Shown here: positions 36,587 through 43,564 of the stretch, one piece after another
Layout: the number at the start of each line of letters is the position of its first letter
Position numbering within the stretch: position 1 is the first letter of the stretch
Made by a program: the position numbers and the translations under genes
The notes under the pieces: model-generated
The model's input: only the letters and a program-made list of their open reading frames with translations
Databases searched by the model: none
What the model was told of the DNA's origin: nothing
Source of the DNA: a virus
Reading direction: 5' to 3' (one strand)
DNA: 43,564 nucleotides
IMG/VR virus record: IMGVR_UViG_3300042691_008888
Span: 1-43,564 of that record

Positions 36587-39000
36587 GGCTGTATGTTCCC
36601 ACGATGATATAAGAATGAGATACCAGAGATTTTAAGTGGTTCAGTACCGACACCAGACAGGCGTATCTTAGCAAGCTTACATTCAAAAGGAAATTCATAT
36701 AGAGTCTGTTCTCTGGTACGATTACCTAATCCATAAGACTGCTGACCATAACCAAAACCACCTGCATCTGTTCCTACGAATGAAGACTCGGCAGCTTTGG
36801 TTACGTAAACATTGCTATTACTGGTTAACAATTCCTCAGACACTAGATCACGATAGATATTATCAACGAATGCAGTAAGAGTAAATTTAGCTGTTCCACT
36901 GGTATTGAAGGCTACGTATTTATTGAGCTTCTTATACATACGTTGGCCATAATCAGACCATGGGCCTTCTGCAACCCACTTAATAGGAATGCCCTTATAC
37001 TCTTCCCACACACCATAGTTAGTAGCCACATCATCGTTAAAAGTACCAGACGATGTATGAGCTTCTAAACAGACGTAAATCTTACTCTCACCACTAGACT
37101 GCTTAACACGATCACCAACAATATAATTAGTGCCAGCAGTCCAAGTGTAATCCCATTCGTCTAGCTCGTCACCGTAGTATTTACGATCACGAGTACCAAA
37201 TTCATAAATCTTACCATCCTTCATCATGTAGACTTCACCTGTCTTAGACAAGCAGCCACAATCGAAGGAAAGATCACGATACCTAATCCAGCGACGAATT
37301 TTCAACTCTGGATTAAACTGATAGATGTATCCGATATTCTCATCATTGATAGGAGCAGCACTCATAAACACACCACCCCCCTGCACACCGTATGTAGAAG
37401 GAATAGCTCCAACCTCCATAACGAATGTGTTCTTATCAATGACAGTAATGATCTTACGAGTGCCATTGATATTAGCAGCAGTTAAACCAAGCATATCAAC
37501 AGCACCAGTAACCTCAACGAAGTCACCGGGGCTAACAGTATGAGCAGTACGCGATCGAACTAGAACCTGAGGAACACCACCAAAGTCTTCTACGCAATAA
37601 ATACCATCATCATCTAACTCGAAAGCAGAAGCACTATCGAACTTAGGAACGAATAGCATGTACTGACGGTCACGGGTATTAATCAGAGCCCACACACGAT
37701 AACGAAGCGTATACTCGGATAACCTAGCGAAGTGTTCGTTCAGTGCAGGATCAATTAACTGAGATAACCTAGAAGGGATAACAACGCCAGACTGTGCAGA
37801 TAACGCAAATGCAGGAACACCGGCGTAATCGCACATGAACAGGTCATTACCAACGTTCTTGATTACACGATGATTAAGCGATCCATGCTGCGGGATTTGA
37901 TCACCGAAAGAAGGCTTATGCGTAGTACCGTCATATGTTCCCAAAGTACCAAGCATAGCAGTGTCATTGAACGCGACGAATACATTACTACGGATGCTAC
38001 CAACGCCAGTAATAACGGGATCAACGGTTGTAGTAACGCGACCAAGATCGACCTGTACAGCGTCATCGGGAGAGGGATTACCAGTAAAGACACCACTTGT
38101 TCCTTCCGCACTAATTTCTACGATGGTAGGTGTATTTGTAGAAGGGGTATTAGGATTATTGGCACCATGAAGCAACGTATATCCATCACTGGTCTGAACA
38201 TAGTCAGCAGGATAGACATACGTGTTGCTAGATGTAGCAGGATCAACGAGATATTGAACAGGGCCTAACGAAGGACGATTGTTATTAATCTCGATAGGCT
38301 TATCATTATCTCTGCCATTAACAACAATCATAGTCTGCTTCCATGTGTCATACGAATACTGATCACACGGTCCCCAACCACGAGGATTACCAGCGGTTGC
38401 GTAGGCAGTAGATAAATTCCAGATGTTAGTCTTTACACCTGTATCACGATGAACACGAGCAATCTCACCACAGTCATCCATACAGATGATATAATTCTGA
38501 AAGAACGCTGCTTCGATGATGTTACCAGCTAGTGTATGATCGTCACGGAAGTATGTAAACGAGGTACTAACACTAGCAGTCGATCCAGTAGTTCTAGTCT
38601 GAATACGAATGGTGTTAGGATCAATTACACGAATGCCATGTGTGCGGTTAATCTCTGCATTCGGGATACCACTGACATCACCGACAACATTACTGATAGT
38701 GATATGATTACCGCTGACAAACGAATGACCAGTGATCGGAATATCAATCCAACCACTAGCACTAACAGCCCAGGTACTAGTAAGATTTACAGAAGCAAAG
38801 TCATTACCGTCTCGCAGCGTGTGGATTAGTTTATAACCCGGTCTAGGCGAAACAGCATTATCAATATCAATTACAACGTTATCAGCTACAGTAAGGAACC
38901 GACTAGATAAGTTAAACTGAGCATCAGCCACATTCCATCCACCACCGAAATCTACGATGCTGGCCGTCTTCATAATGCTACCAGAAGCTTTACGCATCAT
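36583..39000 (-). CDS. Tail hub / nozzle protein (tail tubular protein B-like)
   Basis: An 805-residue beta-rich protein. Start is uncertain among 39000, 38997 and 38973 (MKTASIVDFGGGWN), the last giving the most conserved-looking N-terminus. Segments ADNVVIDIDNAVSPRPGYKL, NYIICMDDCGEIARVHRDTG and VGSIRSNVFVAFNDTAMLGT suggest the beta-propeller-like nozzle class of podoviruses (T7 gp12 / P22 gp10). One chitin-binding-like module (TNYIVGDRVKQSSG, YVCLEAHTS) is inserted near residues 615-665, related to the two in the next gene. It should close the tail and carry the fibres. Confidence 0.8.
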   Translation of the reverse strand: MMRKASGSIMKTASIVDFGGGWNVADAQFNLSSRFLTVADNVVIDIDNAVSPRPGYKLIHTLRDGNDFASVNLTSTWAVSASGWIDIPITGHSFVSGNHITISNVVGDVSGIPNAEINRTHGIRVIDPNTIRIQTRTTGSTASVSTSFTYFRDDHTLAGNIIEAAFFQNYIICMDDCGEIARVHRDTGVKTNIWNLSTAYATAGNPRGWGPCDQYSYDTWKQTMIVVNGRDNDKPIEINNNRPSLGPVQYLVDPATSSNTYVYPADYVQTSDGYTLLHGANNPNTPSTNTPTIVEISAEGTSGVFTGNPSPDDAVQVDLGRVTTTVDPVITGVGSIRSNVFVAFNDTAMLGTLGTYDGTTHKPSFGDQIPQHGSLNHRVIKNVGNDLFMCDYAGVPAFALSAQSGVVIPSRLSQLIDPALNEHFARLSEYTLRYRVWALINTRDRQYMLFVPKFDSASAFELDDDGIYCVEDFGGVPQVLVRSRTAHTVSPGDFVEVTGAVDMLGLTAANINGTRKIITVIDKNTFVMEVGAIPSTYGVQGGGVFMSAAPINDENIGYIYQFNPELKIRRWIRYRDLSFDCGCLSKTGEVYMMKDGKIYEFGTRDRKYYGDELDEWDYTWTAGTNYIVGDRVKQSSGESKIYVCLEAHTSSGTFNDDVATNYGVWEEYKGIPIKWVAEGPWSDYGQRMYKKLNKYVAFNTSGTAKFTLTAFVDNIYRDLVSEELLTSNSNVYVTKAAESSFVGTDAGGFGYGQQSYGLGNRTREQTLYEFPFECKLAKIRLSGVGTEPLKISGISFLYHRGNIQP

Positions 39001-39631
39001 GCCACTCGGTAACGTTCTGCGAGCTATAAGAATAGAGAGACCTATTATCCTTCATCTCTAAACGTTCTAGCTGCATTAGGTGTTCATTGTACAGCGAGGT
39101 AAACAACTGAATAAGCGTCTGGTTAGCTGCATCGTTCATAACGTACATCATTGCGGCACGCCGTACGATAAGCTCTTCATGCATATTCACTTCGTCATTC
39201 TCTGAATAAGGTAACGTGTCCTTAGTGCGATAACGAACGTGAATAACATCAGATGCATTCAGTGGATAAATACGAAAAGGGCATGTAACATCTCGGTAAG
39301 GAGTGAAACATGCCACATTTAGATTAACTAGCGGTCGATTATTAGGGGCTTTAGGTAATGGATTGTTGTAGTCCTGATACCAGATGTATTGAATATCGTT
39401 CACAGATTTAATTAAGTCAGTCAAATCCTCTACGGTCTTACCAGTTGTGCCGTCGAGAGTAAATGTACTGACAGAAGAATAATCATCCCAGAACCGTTTA
39501 ATAAATAAATCAGCATATGCTAGTTGCACATACTGTACGATCTTCGGCTGTGCGTATGTCTGTGTACTCAATCCCGCAGATAAGCCTAATAGCTCTTGTA
39601 CACGGGTAATAATAACTGACAGCTTCGCCAT
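38990..39631 (-). CDS. Head-tail adaptor (tail tubular protein A / gp4-like)
   Basis: A 213-residue protein from ATG 39631 (GAGGGATG upstream), preferred over 39661. All-helical N-terminal half (MAKLSVIITRVQELLGLSAG, YAQPKIVQYVQLAYADLFIK) and a C-terminal helix (IVRRAAMMYVMNDAANQTLI) match podovirus adaptor rings that attach under the portal. It lies between capsid genes and the tail hub gene as expected. Its end overlaps the hub gene. Confidence 0.75.
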   Translation of the reverse strand: MAKLSVIITRVQELLGLSAGLSTQTYAQPKIVQYVQLAYADLFIKRFWDDYSSVSTFTLDGTTGKTVEDLTDLIKSVNDIQYIWYQDYNNPLPKAPNNRPLVNLNVACFTPYRDVTCPFRIYPLNASDVIHVRYRTKDTLPYSENDEVNMHEELIVRRAAMMYVMNDAANQTLIQLFTSLYNEHLMQLERLEMKDNRSLYSYSSQNVTEWHDA

Positions 39632-39649
39632 AACATCCCTCACAAAGTT

Positions 39650-39688
39650 GTACCTACGCACTCTGGATTGAACAAAGCGCGTAGGTAC
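39650..39688 (-). other. RNA hairpin between capsid and tail genes
   Basis: A perfect 10-bp inverted repeat GTACCTACGC (39650-39659) / GCGTAGGTAC (39679-39688) with a 19-base loop, in the only sizeable gap of the capsid-tail part of the late unit. It is not followed by a U-run in the minus-strand direction. It could protect the upstream capsid mRNA from 3' decay or attenuate transcription, helping capsid proteins exceed tail proteins. Confidence 0.65.
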
Positions 39689-39698
39689 TTATTGTTAA

Positions 39699-40385
39699 TT
39701 ACGCCTGAACGTGACGAGCGCCGTACAGGTTACCCTTAAGCCCCTGGAACTTCACCTTATGCAGTCGCGTCCCATTGGGCACGTTACCAGCAGCAGGAGT
39801 CCAAGTACCACGAGGATCACCAGAAGTAAGGGTCTGAGTAGCAACACGAGCGACGAAAGTACCCTGCGAAGAGTTCAGAACGTCGTCGGTATAAGAAACG
39901 CCCTCACCGATGTAAGCATACGGCAGACCAAGAACGTCACCATAACCAACGTTAATAGTCGTAGCAGCAGTCACAGCAGCGGTAATACGAGTAACACGCC
40001 TAAACGCTTTAGTACCGACTACAGGAGTAGTACCGTTCAGCGTAAAGCTCTGTGCCATCGGCTGTCCAAGGTAATCAAGACCATAGACAGTAACGTTAGA
40101 GGTAGCAGCACCAGAAGCCACAACCGTAATGTTACGACCGAAACGGCCCATGTAAGCTTCGCTAATGTTCTGGTTATTAGCAAAGGCGGTAACAAAGGTA
40201 GTCGTGTCAACAGCAGTAGCAATAGACTGTGCAGACAGAATACCAGCAGCAGCCGCCGCAAGCAGAGGAACCTGCGGAGACAAGTCAGCGGGAATATGCC
40301 CATTAATATCTACGTCTGCCGCATAAGACATATTCGGGACGTACATATTAACCCCAGTGGGATAATACGAACCAAGCGCACTCAT
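39699..40385 (-). CDS. Structural protein, possible capsid decoration or head protein
   Basis: A 228-residue protein, MSALGSYYPTGVNMYVPNMS, with AAAGGAA upstream. Very Ala/Thr/Val-rich and beta-structured (RNITVVASGAATSNVTVYGL), with codon use biased to C-ending forms like the coat gene, so it is probably made in large amounts. Location two genes after the coat and before the hairpin supports a head decoration or major head-associated protein. No family assigned. Confidence 0.75.
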   Translation of the reverse strand: MSALGSYYPTGVNMYVPNMSYAADVDINGHIPADLSPQVPLLAAAAAGILSAQSIATAVDTTTFVTAFANNQNISEAYMGRFGRNITVVASGAATSNVTVYGLDYLGQPMAQSFTLNGTTPVVGTKAFRRVTRITAAVTAATTINVGYGDVLGLPYAYIGEGVSYTDDVLNSSQGTFVARVATQTLTSGDPRGTWTPAAGNVPNGTRLHKVKFQGLKGNLYGARHVQA

Positions 40386-40712
40386 TTACGCATTCCTTTC
40401 AATCGGCTGGCGAACTACCTTAGGCTGATGATCCTTACTGACTTCAGCTTCAAGGTTCATATTAATAAGCGGAACCACCTCACCGAAACCAGCACGTTCA
40501 AGAGCTTTAGTAGAGAAATACATCTGCGAATGTCCACGAGGGAAGAACACCATATATCCCTTGTCTTCAATCACAGGCTGCTTCTTAATAATCCGTTCCT
40601 TCTCATCAAAGACCGAAATCTCACGATGAAAAGGGCCTTCCATCTCTACAATCTTATATGCAGGGACGGGACCATCAGAAGCAACAGGAGCATCAAATAC
40701 ACGATTAGACAT
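40386..40712 (-). CDS. Unknown head-module protein
   Basis: A 108-residue protein, MSNRVFDAPVASDGPVPAYK. It is beta-rich and charged (YKIVEMEGPFHREISVFDEK, YMVFFPRGHSQMYFSTKALE). It sits between the coat gene and the probable decoration protein, 11 bases downstream of the coat stop. A head completion or decoration role is possible. No family recognised. Confidence 0.75.
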   Translation of the reverse strand: MSNRVFDAPVASDGPVPAYKIVEMEGPFHREISVFDEKERIIKKQPVIEDKGYMVFFPRGHSQMYFSTKALERAGFGEVVPLINMNLEAEVSKDHQPKVVRQPIERNA

Positions 40713-40723
40713 TTAATTACTCC

Positions 40724-41677
40724 TTACGCCAGCATAACGGCATGAGTTCGATACGCCTTCCAAAGACAAAGCTGACCCTGCCAAACAACACGACGCCCAA
40801 CAGCATCAACATTCCACGGCGAAGACAGTTCCTTCACCTTCATGTTAACGCCCTTGAGAATATGCAGTCGGAGATACTGGTCATTGATGAAGTAAGCCTT
40901 ATTAGTCGGGCAGTCTTCATCGTACATGATCGGGATATTGTCGTGAGCAACACCCTTGAAGCCAAGATCAACAACTTCCTTCTTAATTTCAGAAAGATTG
41001 ATGACCAGCTTATCACGCACCGCCTGTCGATAGATACGATACACATCACGGCCGCAGATGATAACGGAGGGACGCTCCTTCTTCATCGTAAGGTCCATGA
41101 GAATATCATCAAAGGCTTCTTCAATATTAGTAGACGCCAGCGTACCAGCGAAATCATACGAAGAAGTACGCCAGTAGCTATTATCAGCCCTAGACAGACC
41201 ACCATAAGTACCAGTAGTCGGATCATCAGGAATAGCAGCTTCCAGACCGAACGGATCAAGACCGGGACCGCTACCATACATATAAGTAGAGAACTTCTCC
41301 TGAATGCTCTGATCCAGAATTTCCATCTTAGCTTTCATAAGCTTGAAAATCTGGGTAGCACCCTTGTTCTCGTCTTCTTCCTGATCGCTGATGATAACAG
41401 TACCAGCAACACGCGACCAACCATAACGAACCGTCTCAAACTCGGAAGTCTGAGCGGTCGGAAGGTTGCCGTAGTAAGCATAAGAAGTGACGTTAGGATT
41501 ACGACCAACAATCAGCGGGTTCGTAACATCCTTACCACCATCTTCAAACTCGATACGGTTATTCGCAAAAATCCAGGCCACAAGAGCATTGGACTTCACG
41601 TAAGACATAATAAGCTTCTTACGCGACTTGGTAATAACCGAATGGAGTACAGTATCAAGCGGAGTGACCGCAGCCAT
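40724..41677 (-). CDS. Major capsid protein
   Basis: A 317-residue protein, MAAVTPLDTVLHSVITKSRK, with GAGGAA upstream. The segment order (helical N-terminus, RYGWSRVAGTVIISDQEEDE, helix KAKMEILDQSIQEKFSTYMY, RPSVIICGRDVYRIYRQAVR, GFKGVAHDNIPIMYDED, YFINDQYLRLHI, WQGQLCLWKAYRTHAVML) is that of HK97-fold coat proteins of podoviruses. Strong bias to C-ending codons indicates very high expression. It follows the scaffold gene. The family inside the HK97 fold cannot be fixed without searching. Confidence 0.88.
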   Translation of the reverse strand: MAAVTPLDTVLHSVITKSRKKLIMSYVKSNALVAWIFANNRIEFEDGGKDVTNPLIVGRNPNVTSYAYYGNLPTAQTSEFETVRYGWSRVAGTVIISDQEEDENKGATQIFKLMKAKMEILDQSIQEKFSTYMYGSGPGLDPFGLEAAIPDDPTTGTYGGLSRADNSYWRTSSYDFAGTLASTNIEEAFDDILMDLTMKKERPSVIICGRDVYRIYRQAVRDKLVINLSEIKKEVVDLGFKGVAHDNIPIMYDEDCPTNKAYFINDQYLRLHILKGVNMKVKELSSPWNVDAVGRRVVWQGQLCLWKAYRTHAVMLA

Positions 41678-41694
41678 GTGTTAATTCCTCATTA

Positions 41695-42768
41695 CTAAAG
41701 ACCAGCAGACTTAAGAATAGTATTCCAGTCTGCATTCGGATTGATACTTCCGTCATCGATAGGCTTATGTGAGACACTGCTACCGTTAGGAAATGGCTTC
41801 TGTTTGCGCGCGGACGGTGCCGGTTCTTTATTCTTCGCGCTCTTAAGCTGCTCAATCTGCGGCCCTAGAGGTAATGAGAAATCAAGATTGTACTTATAAG
41901 CGACGTCTCGGATAGCGTTGTAAGCCTTCTGCGGAGTCATATCCGGATGTTCACCTAGCAGCTTATCCATTGCAACTTCATGGACTTCTGCATACTGGTT
42001 TTCGTCACAGAACTTCTGCCAAGCGGCTTCTGCTTTCCTAAGTTCTTCGCTCTCAACACGCTTTTGCTCTAGCGGTGCAACTAAAGGCTTCAACCGATCG
42101 TCAAGCATCTTTGAGACTGCTGACATTTCGATTGCATTCCCGGCATCTGCTCCGAGAATGTCAGTCACATTATGCCCCATTGCTAGGACATTTTCAAGCA
42201 CTTTCTTGGCGGTGGCTAATGGGTCTCTCTTATACGCAAGAACCATATTAATGCCTTCCGCAAATTCATCGGTAGACATACCATTGTTCTTGATTACACC
42301 ACGCAGGTTATCAAGCGTCTTGTCCTCGTTCTCATACTTCTGTAGCTTTGCAGTACGTTCATCAAGAACACTCGACAGACGCTGCGCCTTCTCAAACAAC
42401 CGTCGTTCCGTACCAGCCTTAGCAATAATAGCACCAGACTGAGGATCAACGATATTGTTTTGAGCGTCTACGAAGTTTGCACCTTGCTTGCGTAACTTGC
42501 TTGCATCCTGCTTTGGTTCTTCTTTATTTCCTTTATCCTTTCCTGCGTCCTTTGCGACAACAGGCTTATCTCCTGATCCGTCAACGTCATCAACAGAGCC
42601 ATCATCTGCTCCGCCATCTTCGTCTTCTGAACGGTCATCTACATCCTCCTCTGGCTCATCTTCATCATCAGAAGGCGCATCAGCAGGATCATATTCAGTA
42701 CCATCAATCTCATCCATGTTATCGATCATGGACATAATATTCTTTTCGTCTTTAACGTGCCTAGCCAT
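41695..42768 (-). CDS. Capsid assembly scaffold protein
   Basis: A 357-residue protein. The first 100 residues are extremely acidic (EYDPADAPSDDEDEPEEDVD...) and likely disordered; the rest is helical and Lys/Glu-rich (FEKAQRLSSVLDERTAKLQK), ending in a Lys-rich then Ser/Asn tail (KNKEPAPSARKQKPF). This acid-then-helix composition between portal and coat genes is typical of scaffolds that guide prohead assembly and then leave. AAGGAAG is the ribosome site. Confidence 0.88.
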   Translation of the reverse strand: MARHVKDEKNIMSMIDNMDEIDGTEYDPADAPSDDEDEPEEDVDDRSEDEDGGADDGSVDDVDGSGDKPVVAKDAGKDKGNKEEPKQDASKLRKQGANFVDAQNNIVDPQSGAIIAKAGTERRLFEKAQRLSSVLDERTAKLQKYENEDKTLDNLRGVIKNNGMSTDEFAEGINMVLAYKRDPLATAKKVLENVLAMGHNVTDILGADAGNAIEMSAVSKMLDDRLKPLVAPLEQKRVESEELRKAEAAWQKFCDENQYAEVHEVAMDKLLGEHPDMTPQKAYNAIRDVAYKYNLDFSLPLGPQIEQLKSAKNKEPAPSARKQKPFPNGSSVSHKPIDDGSINPNADWNTILKSAGL

Positions 42769-42779
42769 TACTTACTTCC

Positions 42780-43564
42780 TTAAGCTGCTTGCTGTTGCTG
42801 AAGTTCTTGTACAACCTGTCCGACTGCTTCTCGAATAGGCGTGCCTTGTGCAATCATCTGCCCTAAGAACTGTTTAGCACTATCGGGTAGACTATCTACT
42901 AATTTTTCCATCTGCTGAATTAATTCTCCACCAGACGGCTCTTCTCCACCTTCACCAGTTGCTTGACCTTCCGCCGGAGCATCTTCACTCGGAGCAGACT
43001 GACCACGCTGCAACTGCTGTTCGATTGACTGAATAATCATCTGCCAATCTTCATCACGAATAACTACTTCATCAAATGCCCTTTCCATAACTTTAAGTGC
43101 AATAAGAATAGCAACAGGAGCCGCAGAAGCAAACTGTCCCAATGCCTGCGAAATCTGTACAGCCTGCTGCTTTTTAACCGCGCTGGTAGGTTTAAGAGTA
43201 GACCCACCAACTACAGTAGCAGTAAACTTAATACCCTGATCGAGGAATGCACTACGGAACTCTTCCCATACCATTGCATCCTTCTCACCTAAGATATTAG
43301 CAACAGTGTCTCTACTCATATTACGTAAGCACACATGAAGCAGCTTAGTACCGATCTCTCCGATAAATTCCTCTACCGCATCGATCTTCTCATCTAAACG
43401 TGTCTGTGTAGTGCTTTCGTAGCTTTCAATAGCCTTGTTAGTCGTATTCGTCTTATATTCTACACCACGCATAACGGATGTAACAGACGACACACGATCA
43501 ATAGCTTCTAACAAACGTCCCTTGTCAAAGATGACCGTATTAAGGAACTGTGCAGACTGCGGAA
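42780..43564 (-). CDS. Portal protein, C-terminal third (continues across the circular junction)
   Basis: This is the 3' part of the portal gene that begins at 1501: the frame runs from base 1 into 43495 without break, and bases 43496-43564 repeat 1-69. The part unique to this end codes for about 238 residues ending in a Gln-rich helix (GQVVQELQQQQ). That C-terminal helical barrel, with Gln/Glu-rich segments and EDAPAEGQATGEGGEEPSGG linker, is the usual crown of podovirus portals that reaches into the head. Confidence 0.85.
   Translation of the reverse strand, partial: PQSAQFLNTVIFDKGRLLEAIDRVSSVTSVMRGVEYKTNTTNKAIESYESTTQTRLDEKIDAVEEFIGEIGTKLLHVCLRNMSRDTVANILGEKDAMVWEEFRSAFLDQGIKFTATVVGGSTLKPTSAVKKQQAVQISQALGQFASAAPVAILIALKVMERAFDEVVIRDEDWQMIIQSIEQQLQRGQSAPSEDAPAEGQATGEGGEEPSGGELIQQMEKLVDSLPDSAKQFLGQMIAQGTPIREAVGQVVQELQQQQAA
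43496..43564. repeat. Right copy of 69-bp end overlap
   Basis: Identical to bases 1-69; see the left copy. Joining them gives a closed 43,495-bp circle with the portal gene intact. Confidence 0.9.

Noticed and set aside
39711-40745. 344-codon plus-strand open frame opposite the 228- and 108-residue late genes
   Set aside because: It is antisense to genes with clear codon bias and ribosome sites; the translation is Ser/Thr/Arg-rich with no motif. Biased codon use on the sense strand explains the open complement.
40742-41698. 318-codon plus-strand open frame opposite the major capsid gene
   Set aside because: It exactly shadows the coat gene, has no ribosome site and no protein-like composition.
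43496-43564. 69-bp direct terminal repeat as a biological DNA end
   Set aside because: It would cut the portal gene and is short for a podovirus terminal repeat; an assembly overlap of a circular contig is simpler.
1-43564. CRISPR array, insertion sequence, integrase or attachment site
   Set aside because: No spaced direct repeats, transposase, integrase motif or tRNA-anchored duplication was seen on either strand.

Overview
The window is the complete genome of a small tailed dsDNA bacteriophage, given as a linear cut through a circular assembly. The last 69 bases (43496-43564) are identical to bases 1-69, and the portal gene runs across that junction in frame, so the unique genome is 43,495 bp. 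The large terminase, portal, scaffold and coat genes, short tail-hub genes, three large internal virion (ejection) proteins, and the lack of any tape-measure or tail-tube gene point to podovirus morphology. No integrase, excisionase or CI-like repressor is recognisable, so a lytic life cycle is likely. The host is probably an alphaproteobacterium, perhaps Rhizobiales. That is an inference from the type of tail fibre, the twin-arginine small protein and other small phage families, not something the sequence proves.

The layout is two large opposed transcription units. They diverge from a gene-poor control region (about 6.9-7.8 kb) and converge on a bidirectional terminator at 26.52-26.56 kb. 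The minus-strand late unit starts at a near-perfect sigma70 promoter (6934-6961). It reads three small head-proximal or unknown genes, a putative small terminase, a tail-fibre cassette, TerL and the portal (across the junction), then scaffold, coat, head-tail adaptor, tail hub, carbohydrate-binding tail protein, lysis genes (membrane proteins, holin candidate, endolysin), a GNAT acetyltransferase and the internal virion proteins, ending with a 1409-residue protein.

The plus-strand early unit (7.8-26.5 kb) holds about 40 mostly tiny, tightly overlapping genes. From 8 to 17.4 kb these are mostly unknowns, with an HNH endonuclease, a WYL-like protein, RHH-type regulators and one tRNA with anticodon UAA. 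From 17.3 to 26.5 kb lies the DNA metabolism module: a Cas4/RecB-like Fe-S nuclease, a Sak4-like RecA-fold ATPase, an Acb2/Tad1-family small protein (a probable cyclic-nucleotide sponge against CBASS or Thoeris), an SSB-like protein, a RecD-like helicase, a dNMP-kinase-like P-loop protein, a UDG-exonuclease-family A polymerase fusion and a MazG pyrophosphohydrolase. No primase, DnaB-type helicase, ligase or RNA polymerase was recognised.

The main observations for follow-up are the Acb2/Tad1 homologue between the recombinase and SSB-like genes; a repeated palindrome (GTAAG-N2-CTTAC) with companion boxes through the early control regions, which looks like an unknown regulator's operator; a tRNA with a leucine anticodon but a short class I variable loop; the polymerase's UDG-like domain with Asn in place of the usual motif-2 His; and a foreign-looking tail-fibre cassette between the terminase genes.
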